Assembly: GCA_949987705.1 (NCBI GenBank)
Contig: OX465281.1
Span: 143,454,876-143,518,875 of the forward strand
Origin: Thereva unica
Taxonomy: Eukaryota; Arthropoda; Insecta; Diptera; Therevidae
Length of the DNA: 64,000 bases
Direction: 5' to 3'
Under the pieces are notes generated by a model that was given only the letters and a program-made list of their open reading frames with translations, was not told where the DNA came from and ran no database searches. Shown piece by piece: positions 44,769 through 54,735 of this stretch (within the stretch, counting starts at the first letter, position 1; every line of letters begins with the position of its first letter). A program made the translations under genes and the position numbers.

Positions 44769-45309
44769 TTGAGTAATTTAGCCAATGAACATTGTGAACG
44801 TTGAAATCACCCGCAACAATGATTTCGCTTTCCGGGTGGGAAAATAAAAATCCGGAAATCTGTTCAGAAATAGCATCGAAGGCTGCGGTGGTGGCCTCAT
44901 TACTAATATTAGGACTCCTATATAGAAAACAGAAAAATATGACGTGGCTATGGATAATTATTTTAATCCAAAGATGATTAAAATCAGAGGATGTACTACT
45001 GTACACCTTCTGAAAGGCCACGTCATTCCTAATATATATGGCTAATCCCCTATGGGCGGAAAAGTTGTGCACTAAATTATACCCTGTCACCTGAAATCGA
45101 TCTAAATCAATATCTGGTAACACTTGGGTTTCACTCAGTGCGAAAATAGCAGGGGTATGGAGGAGTAACTCGCACGTAACGGCCAGGAAGTTCGCATTCA
45201 GTCCCCGAATGTTACAAAAATTGATTATAAAATCATTGTCACATTGGGGCCTGTTTTGCGTGAGGTCCATGACCTCATTTGTTGCCGGCCGCACCGGCGA
45301 TGCATCCAT
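44650..45309 (-). pseudogene. Jockey-type LINE ORF2, endonuclease part
   Basis: ATG at 45309; 'NFCNIRGLNANF' (conserved Asn), 'ALSETQ' (catalytic Glu), 'LAIYIRND', 'IVAGDFNVHN' (catalytic Asp/Asn): an APE-type endonuclease that nicks the target. The frame shifts at about 44660 relative to the RT part. This single indel and the TGA at 43472 are the only lesions seen, so inactivation is recent. Confidence 0.85.
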
Positions 45310-45520
45310 CGGAGCTAACGGGAATAGTCTTGTTGCAGTGTTATGCCTGCTAAAACAAGACGACTCCCATCAGCTGACCGATTAAGGCTGCAGCGCCGGA
45401 GCGACCGGCAGGAAGCGCGGGAAGCGGGTGGAGGAGACTTACTTGTTGTCCGTCGGTCCTTCGGTTATTGTTGTTGTTGTTGGTGGCCTTCACTTAGTTT
45501 TTTCGTTATTATTAATTTTT

Positions 45521-45802
45521 TATGTTAATGTTTTTTGTGGTTTATGTTATTATTTAGGTTGATATATTAAGTTTTGTTTGTGTTATATGTTTTTATTAGC
45601 ACAAAACCGAATTTTCTGTTTTTAGGGTAGCATACAACCAATTTTACGAAACATCAACAATGATAACCAGTTAATAGTAGGTTACCAAAATTCCCTTTAG
45701 ATCGGTCTTCATTTAGCGGTTGCGGAAGACATAACACTCCGACGTGGCTGTCTTCTGCTAATTTCGACAGTTGTGACTCATTCGGCTGCTTAAAAAAAGT
45801 GA
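45521..45802. other. Spacer, nothing recognised
   Basis: GT-rich then AT-rich sequence between two copies of the same LINE. No gene. Confidence 0.4.
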
Positions 45803-46008
45803 GCTCATACAACATCCAAGAGTTCAAACTAGAAACTCACTGCCTCCTCCACATGCATCCTCCGGACCACTTTTAACCTATCACATAATTTTTCTATCCA
45901 AAAGCTAAGCTTACTACTAGACATTGCACCATGTAGTAAACGACATAACGGACTGGTAGTATAAGGGGTGGAACCTAAGTTTAGACTCTTTCACATAAAA
46001 AAAGATAA
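45803..46008 (+). mobile_element. Jockey-type LINE, 3'-end fragment
   Basis: 'acaacatccaagagttcaa' through 'ctagacattgcaccatg' to an A tail (46000-46006) matches the 3' ends of the copies at 21.7 kb and 42.3 kb. Only the last 200 bp, including the end of ORF2 and the UTR, is present. Confidence 0.85.
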
Positions 46009-47387
46009 CAGATGTTCCTAATCAGGGCATTTGTTGTCCATTGACATGTCTACAAGTAGTATGCATGGTGCCGTCCATACACAACGAGACATGTTGTTCA
46101 ACTTGGTTGTGTATTACAAGTTTGTCTTGTGTGGAATTGTTGGCCAGTCAAATTGTGTGTGTGTGTGCAAACAGCACGGACAAGAAATCAACCAAGTTGA
46201 TCAACATGGCTCCTTGTATATCGGCGACATTATATTTATCATTCTCTATGGTACATTATGGGGGAAGTTGACAAAAGATTTTTTGAATCCATCTTGAATT
46301 ACTTAATCTTCTTAAATAAAACTGACAAGTTCAGAGAGGTTAAAAAGTACGTATTAATTAATTTTTTTATGTTTGTTATACAATATATTTACTACAAATG
46401 TGTACATGGAATGTACTTTTTTGTCCATGTCCTTTAGAGTTCATATTTGTCTGAAGTTTTAAAAGTTTTTCAACAGTTTAAAACAAGACTACAATTTGTG
46501 TTAACACTAACACAAAGATACCAAATACCCTTCCACACTAACAATTGGTATTTGCGAATTTCAACCTTGGAGTTTGCCAAGGTTGTATATACTAACGTAT
46601 TGGAATTTGCCAATACCAAAAATAATTTGACAGATAACTAATAAGTATCTTTTCAGCTCCAACTACGGAACATTTTTTTTTTTTTTTTATTTTAAGATTT
46701 TTATTTGAATTAATACACAAATTTAACGTAACGTAGCTTTAAATAGTAGATACTAAGTTAGCATTGAACCATATAGGCAAGAATAAATTTGTTTTAAACT
46801 GACCCAAGCTCTTTCTTTTTGAGCAAGAACCAACCTATCCATTTTTTTTACATTGCAGCTAAGCGACGCCGCAACAATAGCTTTGTTCCAGAACTCGAAT
46901 GTGGGATCCCGCGGGACAAAAATTTTCCCAATTCGTGTTTCTTTACTTTCTCATGCAAGAAAAAGCGGGGAAATTTTCACTTCCCCTCTTGCAGGAATTA
47001 GCCGGAGGTTTTCGGTCCTGCGATTTCTTGCAAGTTGTCAATTGACAATTTTTTGTGTGTGTGTGGGTATCTTGAAAAGCGGCATACACATGGACAATCG
47101 ACATTTATGTTATATTTTTCTTGATTTGCAGGAAATTGCCCAAAAAGTGTTTCTTTACTTTCTGAATTTTTGACAAAATTATCCCCACCATTCAACTAAG
47201 TTTTTGCCCAACAAATTTTTGCAGGAAAAGTACTGGAACAAAGCTCATTACTATATGTCAGTGGATCCCACGCAAGCCAGGGTGGAAAAATTGGTGAGTG
47301 CTGAATGATGACGGTGGTAAAAAATGTCATATCGTAAGCGGCAGTTCAGCGCACCCGGCGCAGCCCTGTTTAGTTTAAGAGACAAGT
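46009..47387. other. No gene recognised; T tract and orphan MITE end
   Basis: Positions 46670-46690 hold a long T tract, perhaps the tail of a minus-strand retroelement. 'attactatatgtcagtgg' at 47247-47264 is an isolated right end of MITE family E4 next to 'atcccac', the same heptamer that precedes E4 at 39553-39559. Several short frames (46031-46297, 46853-47173) lack any protein similarity I know. Confidence 0.5.
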
Positions 47388-47843
47388 CCACTGACATATA
47401 CATAGTAATGGACTGCTAAATGAGCAAAATCCCATACAAAACAAATGGCACCAAAAACTATTCCTGACTCGCTCCCACGTTAAATTCCAATGAACTGTAA
47501 TCGTCAGCGCATGTCAGCGATATAAACATAATTAGAAAAAAATAGACAGGTATAGTTTTCGTTCTTCTGCCTCACTCTTGAGCTATTTAGAAAACTTCGT
47601 TAAACAGGGGAAATAACCGTCACAGTTTTGGAATAAATACATTTATTTAATGAAAAAACTTCTAATAAATAAAAATGAGTGATGGAAATTTGTTTCCTTT
47701 AATTATAAGAAACATCTTATCACTTATTTTCTCCTAAATTCGAAGAAATTTTTTTTGTTTGCATGAAAAAGGTTTTCTATTTCTGGAGAAAAATAGTGCC
47801 ATTCAGCATCGTCAATCAGCAGTCCATTACTATATGTCAGTGG
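47388..47843. mobile_element. 456-bp MITE, family E4, complete copy
   Basis: CCACTGACATAT...ATATGTCAGTGG with about 20-bp inverted repeats. Flanked by ACAAGT (47382-47387, 47844-47849); the match extends to ACAAGTCC if the two Cs of the left end are counted, so the duplication is 6 or 8 bp. hAT-like is possible. Confidence 0.85.
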
Positions 47844-47989
47844 ACAAGTCCTTATTATCATTATTCGCAGAAGTCCGCCATGGAAGGATGTTACCAGCCT
47901 CGCAAAGATTTCAAATTAATCAGTTAGAATTTAAGGTCGAAGGGTCTCTCATATATGTACCTATATATTTTTTATATTTATTTTGATTT

Positions 47990-48388
47990 TTTTTAAGAAA
48001 CATTACAATAGTTAAGTCACCTGCTAAGCGTATGCTTATCTGCAGGCAATTAAGTATTTTATAATAGTTTTAGAGGTTTTTCGGTTGTGAAACTTTTGAA
48101 ATTATTTACAAATACTATACATTTTAATTCATTTGGCATTATCTTTAGGAATTTAGGAAACTTAAGCTTATTTAACAATGATATGACTTGAGAAAATAAA
48201 GTTTTATATATTTTTTACGTAAAATTAACAATGTTTTTCAGTTCAACTGGTAGTTCATTCATTAATTCTAACAAGGTATAGTTTGAATGTCTTCTCCCAT
48301 AGACATTGTAAGTTTCTGGCATCTCCATCCATTGTTGGAGTCGTTGATCATCATAATAACGTAATAGTAGTGTCATCTTAGAGATACC
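47990..48388 (-). pseudogene. Old LINE (X): ORF2 C-terminus and 3' UTR
   Basis: A short frame ending at 48215 has 'MPETYNVYGRRHSNYTLLELMNELP', the R-R-H-x-(A/N)-Y...L...LP pattern of LINE ORF2 C-termini. Upstream it is interrupted by the hAT MITE 48397-48871. It is the downstream end of the element whose RT lies at 48880-49371 and 53221-54735. Confidence 0.55.
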
Positions 48389-48396
48389 GTTTACAT

Positions 48397-48871
48397 CATG
48401 GGTGGCCAACCCAAATGATATCGCTGGCCACTTTGCAAAATCATTATGATCCCGCGGGCCGCATGTTTATTTTTTTTGAGTTTACTTACACGGATTTATG
48501 TGAAATATAATAAAAAAAAAACACTATTCTGCGCTCATAACACACTAGTTCGATGTTAACGAAAGAAGTGTGCTATGTTTGTTTTTTTGCCACCTCCATC
48601 ACACTCAAATTTTGTTGCGCATGCGGTCTTTATATTGAATTCTTACCGAGAAAAGCAATTAAATCGCAACCAAATCAATTCTTGGATTTTTATCCATCAA
48701 CCCGGTTATGGCTAATACTATGTAGCAGGCGGTGCATTTTAATAATTACTGGTTATATTTTTTGCTCTTTCATATTTTGAAAATCTTGTCGTAAAAAATA
48801 TTTTGTTAAATCATGCCGAAGCTCGCAGGCCGCAACATTTTCCGCGAAGGGCCGCGGGTTGGCCACCCCTG
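48397..48871. mobile_element. 475-bp hAT MITE
   Basis: Termini CATGGGTGGCCAACCC / GGGTTGGCCACCCCTG, a classic hAT-type inverted repeat (CAGGGGTGGCCAACC). Exact 8-bp duplication GTTTACAT at 48389-48396 and 48872-48879. Both facts indicate hAT. No transposase. Confidence 0.95.
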
Positions 48872-48879
48872 GTTTACAT

Positions 48880-49371
48880 CAAGGACCTTGACATTAGAAT
48901 GATTAGTATTTATATATTTATTTGTGTATTTTCGCCGCATGCTAATATTCCTTATCTTAAACAGGATTCCGCTAGTGAAAAGTACACTTGCTTCTGCACC
49001 TAAAAGCTAGTGTATCTTTTGAAGTACACCATCGCTAAAACACAATGCTGCCTCCGTATCTTATTAACATATTCCTGCCATAGGAAGAATTCCTAGATAC
49101 TTCATAATCTTGACCACTTAAATTGCATCACTTTTCGTTGTTGTTGGGCAGCTTTCATTCTGATGATGTATGCTGATGGGAATCTAGGGTTGGCGTGGCA
49201 TGCATATGGGCATCAATTTCGTTTTAACAGCATTTATCACCAGTCCTTCGTCGGGACACCATCTGCAAACGCTATTAAATTCGCCAATAATTGCTAGGTC
49301 ATCGGCGTATGCAAAGACTGTACTTCTTTTTAATAGTCTCAGAGGTTCGTTTGTGAACAATATGACGAGAA
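48880..49371 (-). pseudogene. Old LINE (X): RT motif C and downstream
   Basis: The minus strand reads 'VFAYADDLAIIG', the RT catalytic YADD, then 'WC.DEGLVINAVKTKLM', typical of LINE RTs. Stops follow. Motif B of the same RT is 3.85 kb away at 53240-53280, because LINE Y inserted between them. The reading frame is continuous across that gap. Confidence 0.8.
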
Positions 49372-49482
49372 TATTTATTTATTTGCCAAAACAAGGCTCA
49401 CTTAAACTAATTATTACATATGGTACTTAACATAACATATGGTACTTAAAGTAAGCACTGGCAGAAATAATCATAAGTTATA

Positions 49483-52425
49483 CTAATTGAGTTGTGCTGT
49501 TAGTAGGGATCTAAGTTTTTTTTTGTAAGAATGTTTGTTTATGGAGGGAGAGAAACATGATCCATAGGAATTAAAAACCATACAGCATCTGTTGACAGGC
49601 TCGTTCCTAGCATACTCCGTACGATGCGGATATTCCTTAAGCAGTTTTGTATGTCTTGTTTGTCGAACATCATCATTAAATTTGATCATATCCGACAGAC
49701 ACTGCACTTTAATATTGCCATTTAGAACGTCAAGGGTGAGGCATGACGTGAGCAGCTTTCTCCTGCATGACAGAGGCATGAGTTCTAACACCTTTAACCT
49801 CTCCGTGTAGGGTGGAAGGCTATGATAATCATGCGGATCATGTAGATGCCTCAGCGCAAATAGAAGGAATTTCCTTTGAATTGATTCAATCCTGTTGCTG
49901 TGAACTTGAAATATAGGGTCCCAAATAGTGCAAGCGTATTCCAGGATTGGGCGGACTACAGAACAGAAAAGTGTCTTTGTGACCCATACATTGTCGAATT
50001 CTTTAGCCCTTCTCTTTATAAAGCCTAGAAGTTTATTGGCTCTGGCCGTGATATTATCATATTGCAGATTGAAATTTAGTTTGTTGTCAAGGACAACACC
50101 TAAATCCACAATATGATCAACATGGTTCAAAGTTTTGCCGTTGAGATGATAGGAGTGTAGCTGCGTGTCTTTTTTGCGTGAGAAGGTTATTGCATGACAT
50201 TTGCTGGTGTTAAGATGCAATTTATTAGCTGTGCACCAGTCATGTAATGCATCAAGTTTCGACTGGAAAAAGACTACGTCACTTTGGGATTTAACGGCGC
50301 TATATATTTTCAGGTCGTCTGCATAAAAGAGATGTGGAATATCTATTAACTTTTCAGATAAATCGGTGATGAAGATATTGAAAAGAAGAGGGCCTAGATG
50401 ACTACCCTGGGGAACCCCGGAAGTTACTGCAATTTCATTAGAAAAAAACCCTTGAAATCTAACAACCTGAGTTCTTTCATTTAGATAAGATTTTATCCAT
50501 TCCAGGGTAGTGCCTGATATACCGGCTCTTACAAGCTTTGCCATTAAGGTGTCATGGTCTACTCGATCAAAGGCCTTGCTAAAGTCAGTATAAACAGCAT
50601 CCATTTGATACCCGTTTTCCATGCCACGCAGCAGATCAGAAGCTAAGACCATAAGATTTGAGGTCGTCGAACGCCCTTTTCTGAAACCATGCTGTTGTTC
50701 GTTTAGCAATGGGTCAATAAGTGGGGCAATTTTGTCATAGACAAGTTTTTCGAAAAGTTTGGGAATGGATGACAAGATAGCAATGCCCCTATAGTTGCCC
50801 ACCGAGTGCTTATCGCCTGCTTTATGTATCGGCGTGAGGAAAGATTTTTTCCACATCGTGGGAAAGTGCCCTAATGATAATGATTTATTGAAGATAATGT
50901 GGAGAGGAAATAAGATCTGTTTTGCGAAGCACTGCAAAAAGGCAGGAGGCAGATTGTCAGGACCGGGACCTTTTTTAGCATCAAGATTATTTAAGCCAGT
51001 CATTATGTCGTCAACGGATAGGGATAGATTATTTATTAGAAGTGAACTCCCAATGTACGTATGTGTTGGATCGGTGAGCTCTGTATTCGATTTTGGGGAA
51101 AAGACTTCGCTGAACCAGGCAGCAAACATATTGCTAATTTCCTGTGGGCACGAGGAGTGCTTTCTACCGTTTGTCATAGATGTCGGATAGCCCTGGGTCT
51201 TTCGTTTTACATTAACGAAATCAAAGAATTTTTTTGGATCTTTTATAATGCTATCTCCGATAGAATTAAGATAAGCAGTATAGGCCTCACGTGACCTAAG
51301 AGTGAATTCGGAGGCTAACTCACTATAAGCTAAATTCAATTCCGCGTTAGCGTTGGGGTTCTTTCTAATCATATGATACAATTTATTCCTCCGATTTCGA
51401 AGAGACCGCAAATTTTTATCAAGCCATGGCTCCGTTAATTTATCCCTTTTTTTAATTCTGGGTACATATTTGTCAATGGAATTGAAAATAATAGTATAGA
51501 AATGTGATACTATTTCGTCAATATCATTGCCTAACAGCCGATTCTCCCAGTCGACAAGGGATAATTCGGAGACGATGTTGGTATAATTTGCGTTCTTGAA
51601 ATCATACACAATTGACTTGTTGTATGATTTGCGATGATTAGAAACTGTAGAAAAAAGCTCAAGAACCCATGCGGAGTGGTGGGTGGAATTTGAGAAAAGA
51701 TTTTCCTCTGGGGAAGCGGGTAGAATGTTCACCTCCTCATACGAATTGGTGAAAATAAGGTCCAACCATTTACCGCAGGAATTTGGACACCTAATAATTT
51801 GGTGGAGATCATTGCTATAAAAAGTGTCGATAAGCTTTATATCGATTGTGTTTATGACATTAATCGGAAGTAAGATATTGTCTTCCTCGTCTGGGATAAA
51901 AGATAGATTGGGGCGGTTAAAGTCTCCTAGGATAAACATATCGTCGTTACCGCATAGAGATTCGTTTACATCATCTAATATATGCAGTAAGTCATCATAA
52001 TTAGATTCGTCCGAATTGGGAGGGATGTAGAAAGTGCCAATAAATATACTTTTTCCTCCCGAGTTGATTTTTACAAAAACGTTCTCGAAAGACTGTGAGC
52101 GACCGGTCGTGATAAGTTCACTCTTTAAGGGATCTTTGATGGCTATAAGGACTCCCCCACCTCTTGAGAGGCCGGTAGAACTGTAGTCTCTGTCACATCT
52201 ATAAATAGTCCAACTACAGTCTAAGATCTCTTCGTTAAGAAAGGTTGTATTTAACCATGTCTCGGTTATTACGATCACATTAAAGGGGCACGATTTAGAA
52301 TCGATGAAGAGATTATTCAGTTTCCCTCTCATACCACTGCAATTGTGATAAAAGAGCCTTATACTTTCAGATGGGGTTGGTTTAGGTTGGGTGGGGATAA
52401 GATTAGTCTTTGGGGAAGTGACTAG
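49483..52425 (-). CDS. LINE Y ORF2: endonuclease-reverse transcriptase
   Basis: 949 codons from the ATG at 52332 with no stop. The frame is open 31 codons further up to 52425, and those extra codons hold the start of the endonuclease domain ('LFYHNCSGMRGKLN'), so the true protein probably starts before 52332. Domains: APE endonuclease ('ITETWL', 'GTFYIPPN', 'FILGDFNRP'); linker; RT from about residue 430 ('KKGPGPDNLPP', 'NYRGIAI', 'QHGFRKGRSTTSN', 'YTDFSKAFDRVDH', 'TSGVPQGSHLGPLLF', 'LFYADDLKIY'); and a C-terminal 'Y.ERLKVLELMPLSCRR' block. No RNase H. All catalytic motifs are present, so it could be functional. Confidence 0.95.
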   Translation of the reverse strand, partial: LVTSPKTNLIPTQPKPTPSESIRLFYHNCSGMRGKLNNLFIDSKSCPFNVIVITETWLNTTFLNEEILDCSWTIYRCDRDYSSTGLSRGGGVLIAIKDPLKSELITTGRSQSFENVFVKINSGGKSIFIGTFYIPPNSDESNYDDLLHILDDVNESLCGNDDMFILGDFNRPNLSFIPDEEDNILLPINVINTIDIKLIDTFYSNDLHQIIRCPNSCGKWLDLIFTNSYEEVNILPASPEENLFSNSTHHSAWVLELFSTVSNHRKSYNKSIVYDFKNANYTNIVSELSLVDWENRLLGNDIDEIVSHFYTIIFNSIDKYVPRIKKRDKLTEPWLDKNLRSLRNRRNKLYHMIRKNPNANAELNLAYSELASEFTLRSREAYTAYLNSIGDSIIKDPKKFFDFVNVKRKTQGYPTSMTNGRKHSSCPQEISNMFAAWFSEVFSPKSNTELTDPTHTYIGSSLLINNLSLSVDDIMTGLNNLDAKKGPGPDNLPPAFLQCFAKQILFPLHIIFNKSLSLGHFPTMWKKSFLTPIHKAGDKHSVGNYRGIAILSSIPKLFEKLVYDKIAPLIDPLLNEQQHGFRKGRSTTSNLMVLASDLLRGMENGYQMDAVYTDFSKAFDRVDHDTLMAKLVRAGISGTTLEWIKSYLNERTQVVRFQGFFSNEIAVTSGVPQGSHLGPLLFNIFITDLSEKLIDIPHLFYADDLKIYSAVKSQSDVVFFQSKLDALHDWCTANKLHLNTSKCHAITFSRKKDTQLHSYHLNGKTLNHVDHIVDLGVVLDNKLNFNLQYDNITARANKLLGFIKRRAKEFDNVWVTKTLFCSVVRPILEYACTIWDPIFQVHSNRIESIQRKFLLFALRHLHDPHDYHSLPPYTERLKVLELMPLSCRRKLLTSCLTLDVLNGNIKVQCLSDMIKFNDDVRQTRHTKLLKEYPHRTEYARNEPVNRCCMVFNSYGSCFSPSINKHSYKKKLRSLLTAQLN

Positions 52426-53046
52426 TTAGGGGCGATAATACCTAGACATATCATCGCGGCTCTTTTGTAATTGAGATACGTGAAGCGATCTTACGTGGGA
52501 GGCATAAGTGGAGAGATCCTTGTCAACATCTTGGGATGGAATTTGATGCTGTTCGTGATACAAGGTAAAGAGTTTGAGTAAAGAGGAGCGATCAATAGGG
52601 AGACCTTCTTGTTGAATGGACACCATAAGGTTGGTCTTTGTTTTTCCATTTATGCAGGTAGAATCTGGTGCATTGTGCATGTAGGCAAGAAAGAGCCTTA
52701 CATTGTCAAAAACTCTCCAGTCTCTTAAACGAGACAGTAAGTACCGACCCTCTGTTGAATTTGCCGAAATTAGGGTGTTTTTTACAACAGGAGGCTGTAG
52801 AGGGTCCAAGAAAGGTTTTTTAACTGTGGGGGCTTCAGTTATACGACTCACAGGAGGGACAGCAATGGCATCCATGGGTTGTAGTTGAGGTTGTGAGATT
52901 TCTGTTGTGTGATTTGAAGGAATATCGTTGACGTCAAAGTAGGAACGATCGCCGACGATGATGTGGCTGCGCGAGAAATTTAGGTAATTTGATGAGTTCT
53001 TGGGGAGGGTTGGGGGTGTAGGGATAGTGGATGGTGAAGCAGGCAT
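52426..53046 (-). CDS. LINE Y ORF1, unknown RNA-binding type
   Basis: The ATG at 53046 gives 206 codons ending YYRP-stop at 52428-52426. An open frame extends upstream to 53340 but leaves LINE Y at 53220 and enters LINE X out of its frame, so the earlier Met is spurious. The N-terminal third is Pro/Ser/Lys-rich and the C-terminal half is predicted helical ('LLSRLRDWRVFDNVRLFLAYMH'). No CCHC zinc knuckle or RRM is visible, unlike Jockey gag-like ORF1. It is in the same frame as ORF2, with only the TAA between them. Confidence 0.75.
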   Translation of the reverse strand: MPASPSTIPTPPTLPKNSSNYLNFSRSHIIVGDRSYFDVNDIPSNHTTEISQPQLQPMDAIAVPPVSRITEAPTVKKPFLDPLQPPVVKNTLISANSTEGRYLLSRLRDWRVFDNVRLFLAYMHNAPDSTCINGKTKTNLMVSIQQEGLPIDRSSLLKLFTLYHEQHQIPSQDVDKDLSTYASHVRSLHVSQLQKSRDDMSRYYRP

Positions 53047-53220
53047 TTTATTTTTCTTAGGATTAGGTATGTTAGTTTTGGTGTTAGATAAGGGATTTAC
53101 TGTTAAGGGCTTAGTTTGTACGTTAGATTTAACACTAATTTTACTACTATGTCTAAACGTACGAGACTTAACCTTGCTACTTTTTTCCTTCCATAGGCTA
53201 AGAGTTAGCTGCTTCCACTT

Positions 53221-53765
53221 GAAGAATAGGTCCCAGCTTTGAACCTTGTGGTACACCATGCAGACTCTGTTTTTCTTCGCTAAGTGTGTTTTTTTATTTT
53301 TACCTTTAGCGTTATTTCTGACAGGTAGTTTTGTATCCACTTTGCTACGATCTCTCTTATTCCAATCCGATTGAGACTTCCGATTGTCTTTTTCTGACTC
53401 AAGGTGTCGAAGGCCTTGCTAAAGTCTATAAACATGACAAGAACGTGGTGGTGTTTGTTTAGGAATGTGTTTACCACACTCGCTAGTTCTCCTAAAAGTA
53501 GCCCAGTGCTTTCGTTTTTCTGGAAACCATATTGGTTTGGTTGTAAGGCTCTGTGTTTTTGCATGAAATTTGTTATTCATCGTACAATAATTTCCTCCCG
53601 GCACTTCTATACTACAGACAATATTGCGAAGGGCCTGTAGTTTTCAACTTGATTTTTCACTCGTCCTTTAAATATTGGTCGGACTATTGACGTTTTTAAT
53701 TATCTGGGAACACAACTTTGTCTTATACTTCGATTGATTATTGTTTTAATTATTGAAGTTAGGTA
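53221..53765 (-). pseudogene. Old LINE (X): RT fingers-palm region
   Basis: Minus-strand blocks 'TSIVRPIFKG', 'ENYRPFAILS', 'NQYGFQKNESTG', 'MFIDFSKAFDTLS' (motif A) and 'GVPQGSKLGPIL' (motif B) are readable, with a few stops and at least two frame changes. A CR1/Jockey-group RT, older than LINE Y, which interrupts it at 53220/53221. Confidence 0.8.
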
Positions 53766-53773
53766 GATATATA

Positions 53774-54448
53774 CAGTGGTGTTGTGTTATTTTTTTTTTT
53801 TACCGGAACGCGTACCGGAACGCGAACGGGAATCTATTTGATTAAGAAAACAGCTGTTTGATTTTTGTTTGAATGACAAAAATCAATTGCTCATTTGGAG
53901 GCAATTACAATTTTGTTTTTTCAGGTCAGACTTTTCGGTTTTTACTACTTTGTAAAAATAAGTAAAACCGTAAGTAAGTAGATTTACAAAAAACATTTCC
54001 GCAATATGTTTATTTTTCAGATTGGGAAATGTTTAATTTTCGTAAAGATTCAGATGAAAATTATTGCATTTTGCAAGATTTCAATATGTAAAATAGTAAC
54101 AAATTTAAAAATATGAAGTGGAAATTATACTTTATGGTTATTAATGGATATTCTCAATTAATACTGCAGCTTTCTCAGCAATAGGAAAGCTCTTTCATCA
54201 GGAAAGTGCACACTTTTCTTATTTGAAATGGAACATCTTTTCTTTTATTTGGCTATGATAATACATAGATACATATAAAAATTCGTCAAAAATTAGAAAA
54301 AAAATCAGCAATTCTTTTTAATTTTTTTTTTCAATACGTCAGCCAATTCTCGTTATCAGAAATCATCTTTAGTTCCGGAACGTGTTCCTGTCCAAAAAGG
54401 AAGTACCGGAACGACGTTCCGGAGCGTTCCGGCTCGACAACACCACTG
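53774..54448. mobile_element. 675-bp hAT MITE
   Basis: CAGTGGTGTTGT / ACAACACCACTG termini, 8-bp flanks gatatata (53766-53773) and ggtatata (54449-54456), 7 of 8 matching. Internal 'accggaacg' boxes recur near both ends (53803-53831; 54373-54433). No transposase. Confidence 0.9.
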
Positions 54449-54456
54449 GGTATATA

Positions 54457-54735
54457 GCGTTTTGTTTAAGGTTAATCGGCCTAATGTAATCTGCTCCTGG
54501 TTCCTTATCGGGTATTAAGCAGCACAACATTCTATACACCTCTTCCTCGATGGCTTCCTCTATATAAATTGATTGTGCGAGACGTATTCCTCTGACTAGA
54601 GGTTTTATAACATTGCTCTGCACATTTTTCTACCAAGTGCGGCAGGTTAATGCTTGCCGGAAAATTGTTAGTGACACCCTCATCTATGGGTCTTTTCTTT
54701 CGCTCCAGAAGTTCATTTAAAACACTCCATGTTCA
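54457..54735 (-). pseudogene. Old LINE (X): endonuclease-RT linker
   Basis: 'VLNELLERKKRPIDEG' (about 54735-54685), and then in another frame 'IEEAIEEEVYRMLCCLIPDKEPGAD', the block that precedes RT motif 1 in LINEs (…KAPGxD). The element is cut near 54736; its endonuclease is absent. Confidence 0.7.

Larger units (their letters stand above)
42213..45520 (-). mobile_element. Jockey-type LINE, nearly complete copy
   Basis: Minus-strand LINE: poly(A) tail as a T run (42213-42237), 3' UTR sharing the 'gtactaccagtccgtcatg' block with two other copies, ORF2 with endonuclease and RT, and about 200 bp of 5' leader ending near 45520. No ORF1 (gag-like) is recognisable, so the copy may be 5' truncated or the family may lack one here. 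Family copies: 20595-21892 and 45803-46008. Confidence 0.85.
49372..53220 (-). mobile_element. LINE Y: young Jockey/CR1-group LINE
   Basis: Extends from 'AAGTGGAAGCAGC' at 53220 to a tail of AATA repeats ('caaataaataaata') at 49372. It lies in LINE X, where GAA is repeated at both edges (49369-49371, 53221-53223) as a short target duplication. It holds ORF1 and a fully open ORF2. Other copies are not seen in the window. Confidence 0.85.

Noticed and set aside
46031..46297. Cys-rich ORF as a small secreted protein
   Set aside because: Two overlapping frames are equally open, no signal-peptide pattern at a good start, and it lies in repeat-rich DNA.
52426..53340. 304-codon version of LINE Y ORF1
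   Set aside because: The first 40 or so codons are LINE X sequence read out of its frame; the element begins at 53220.
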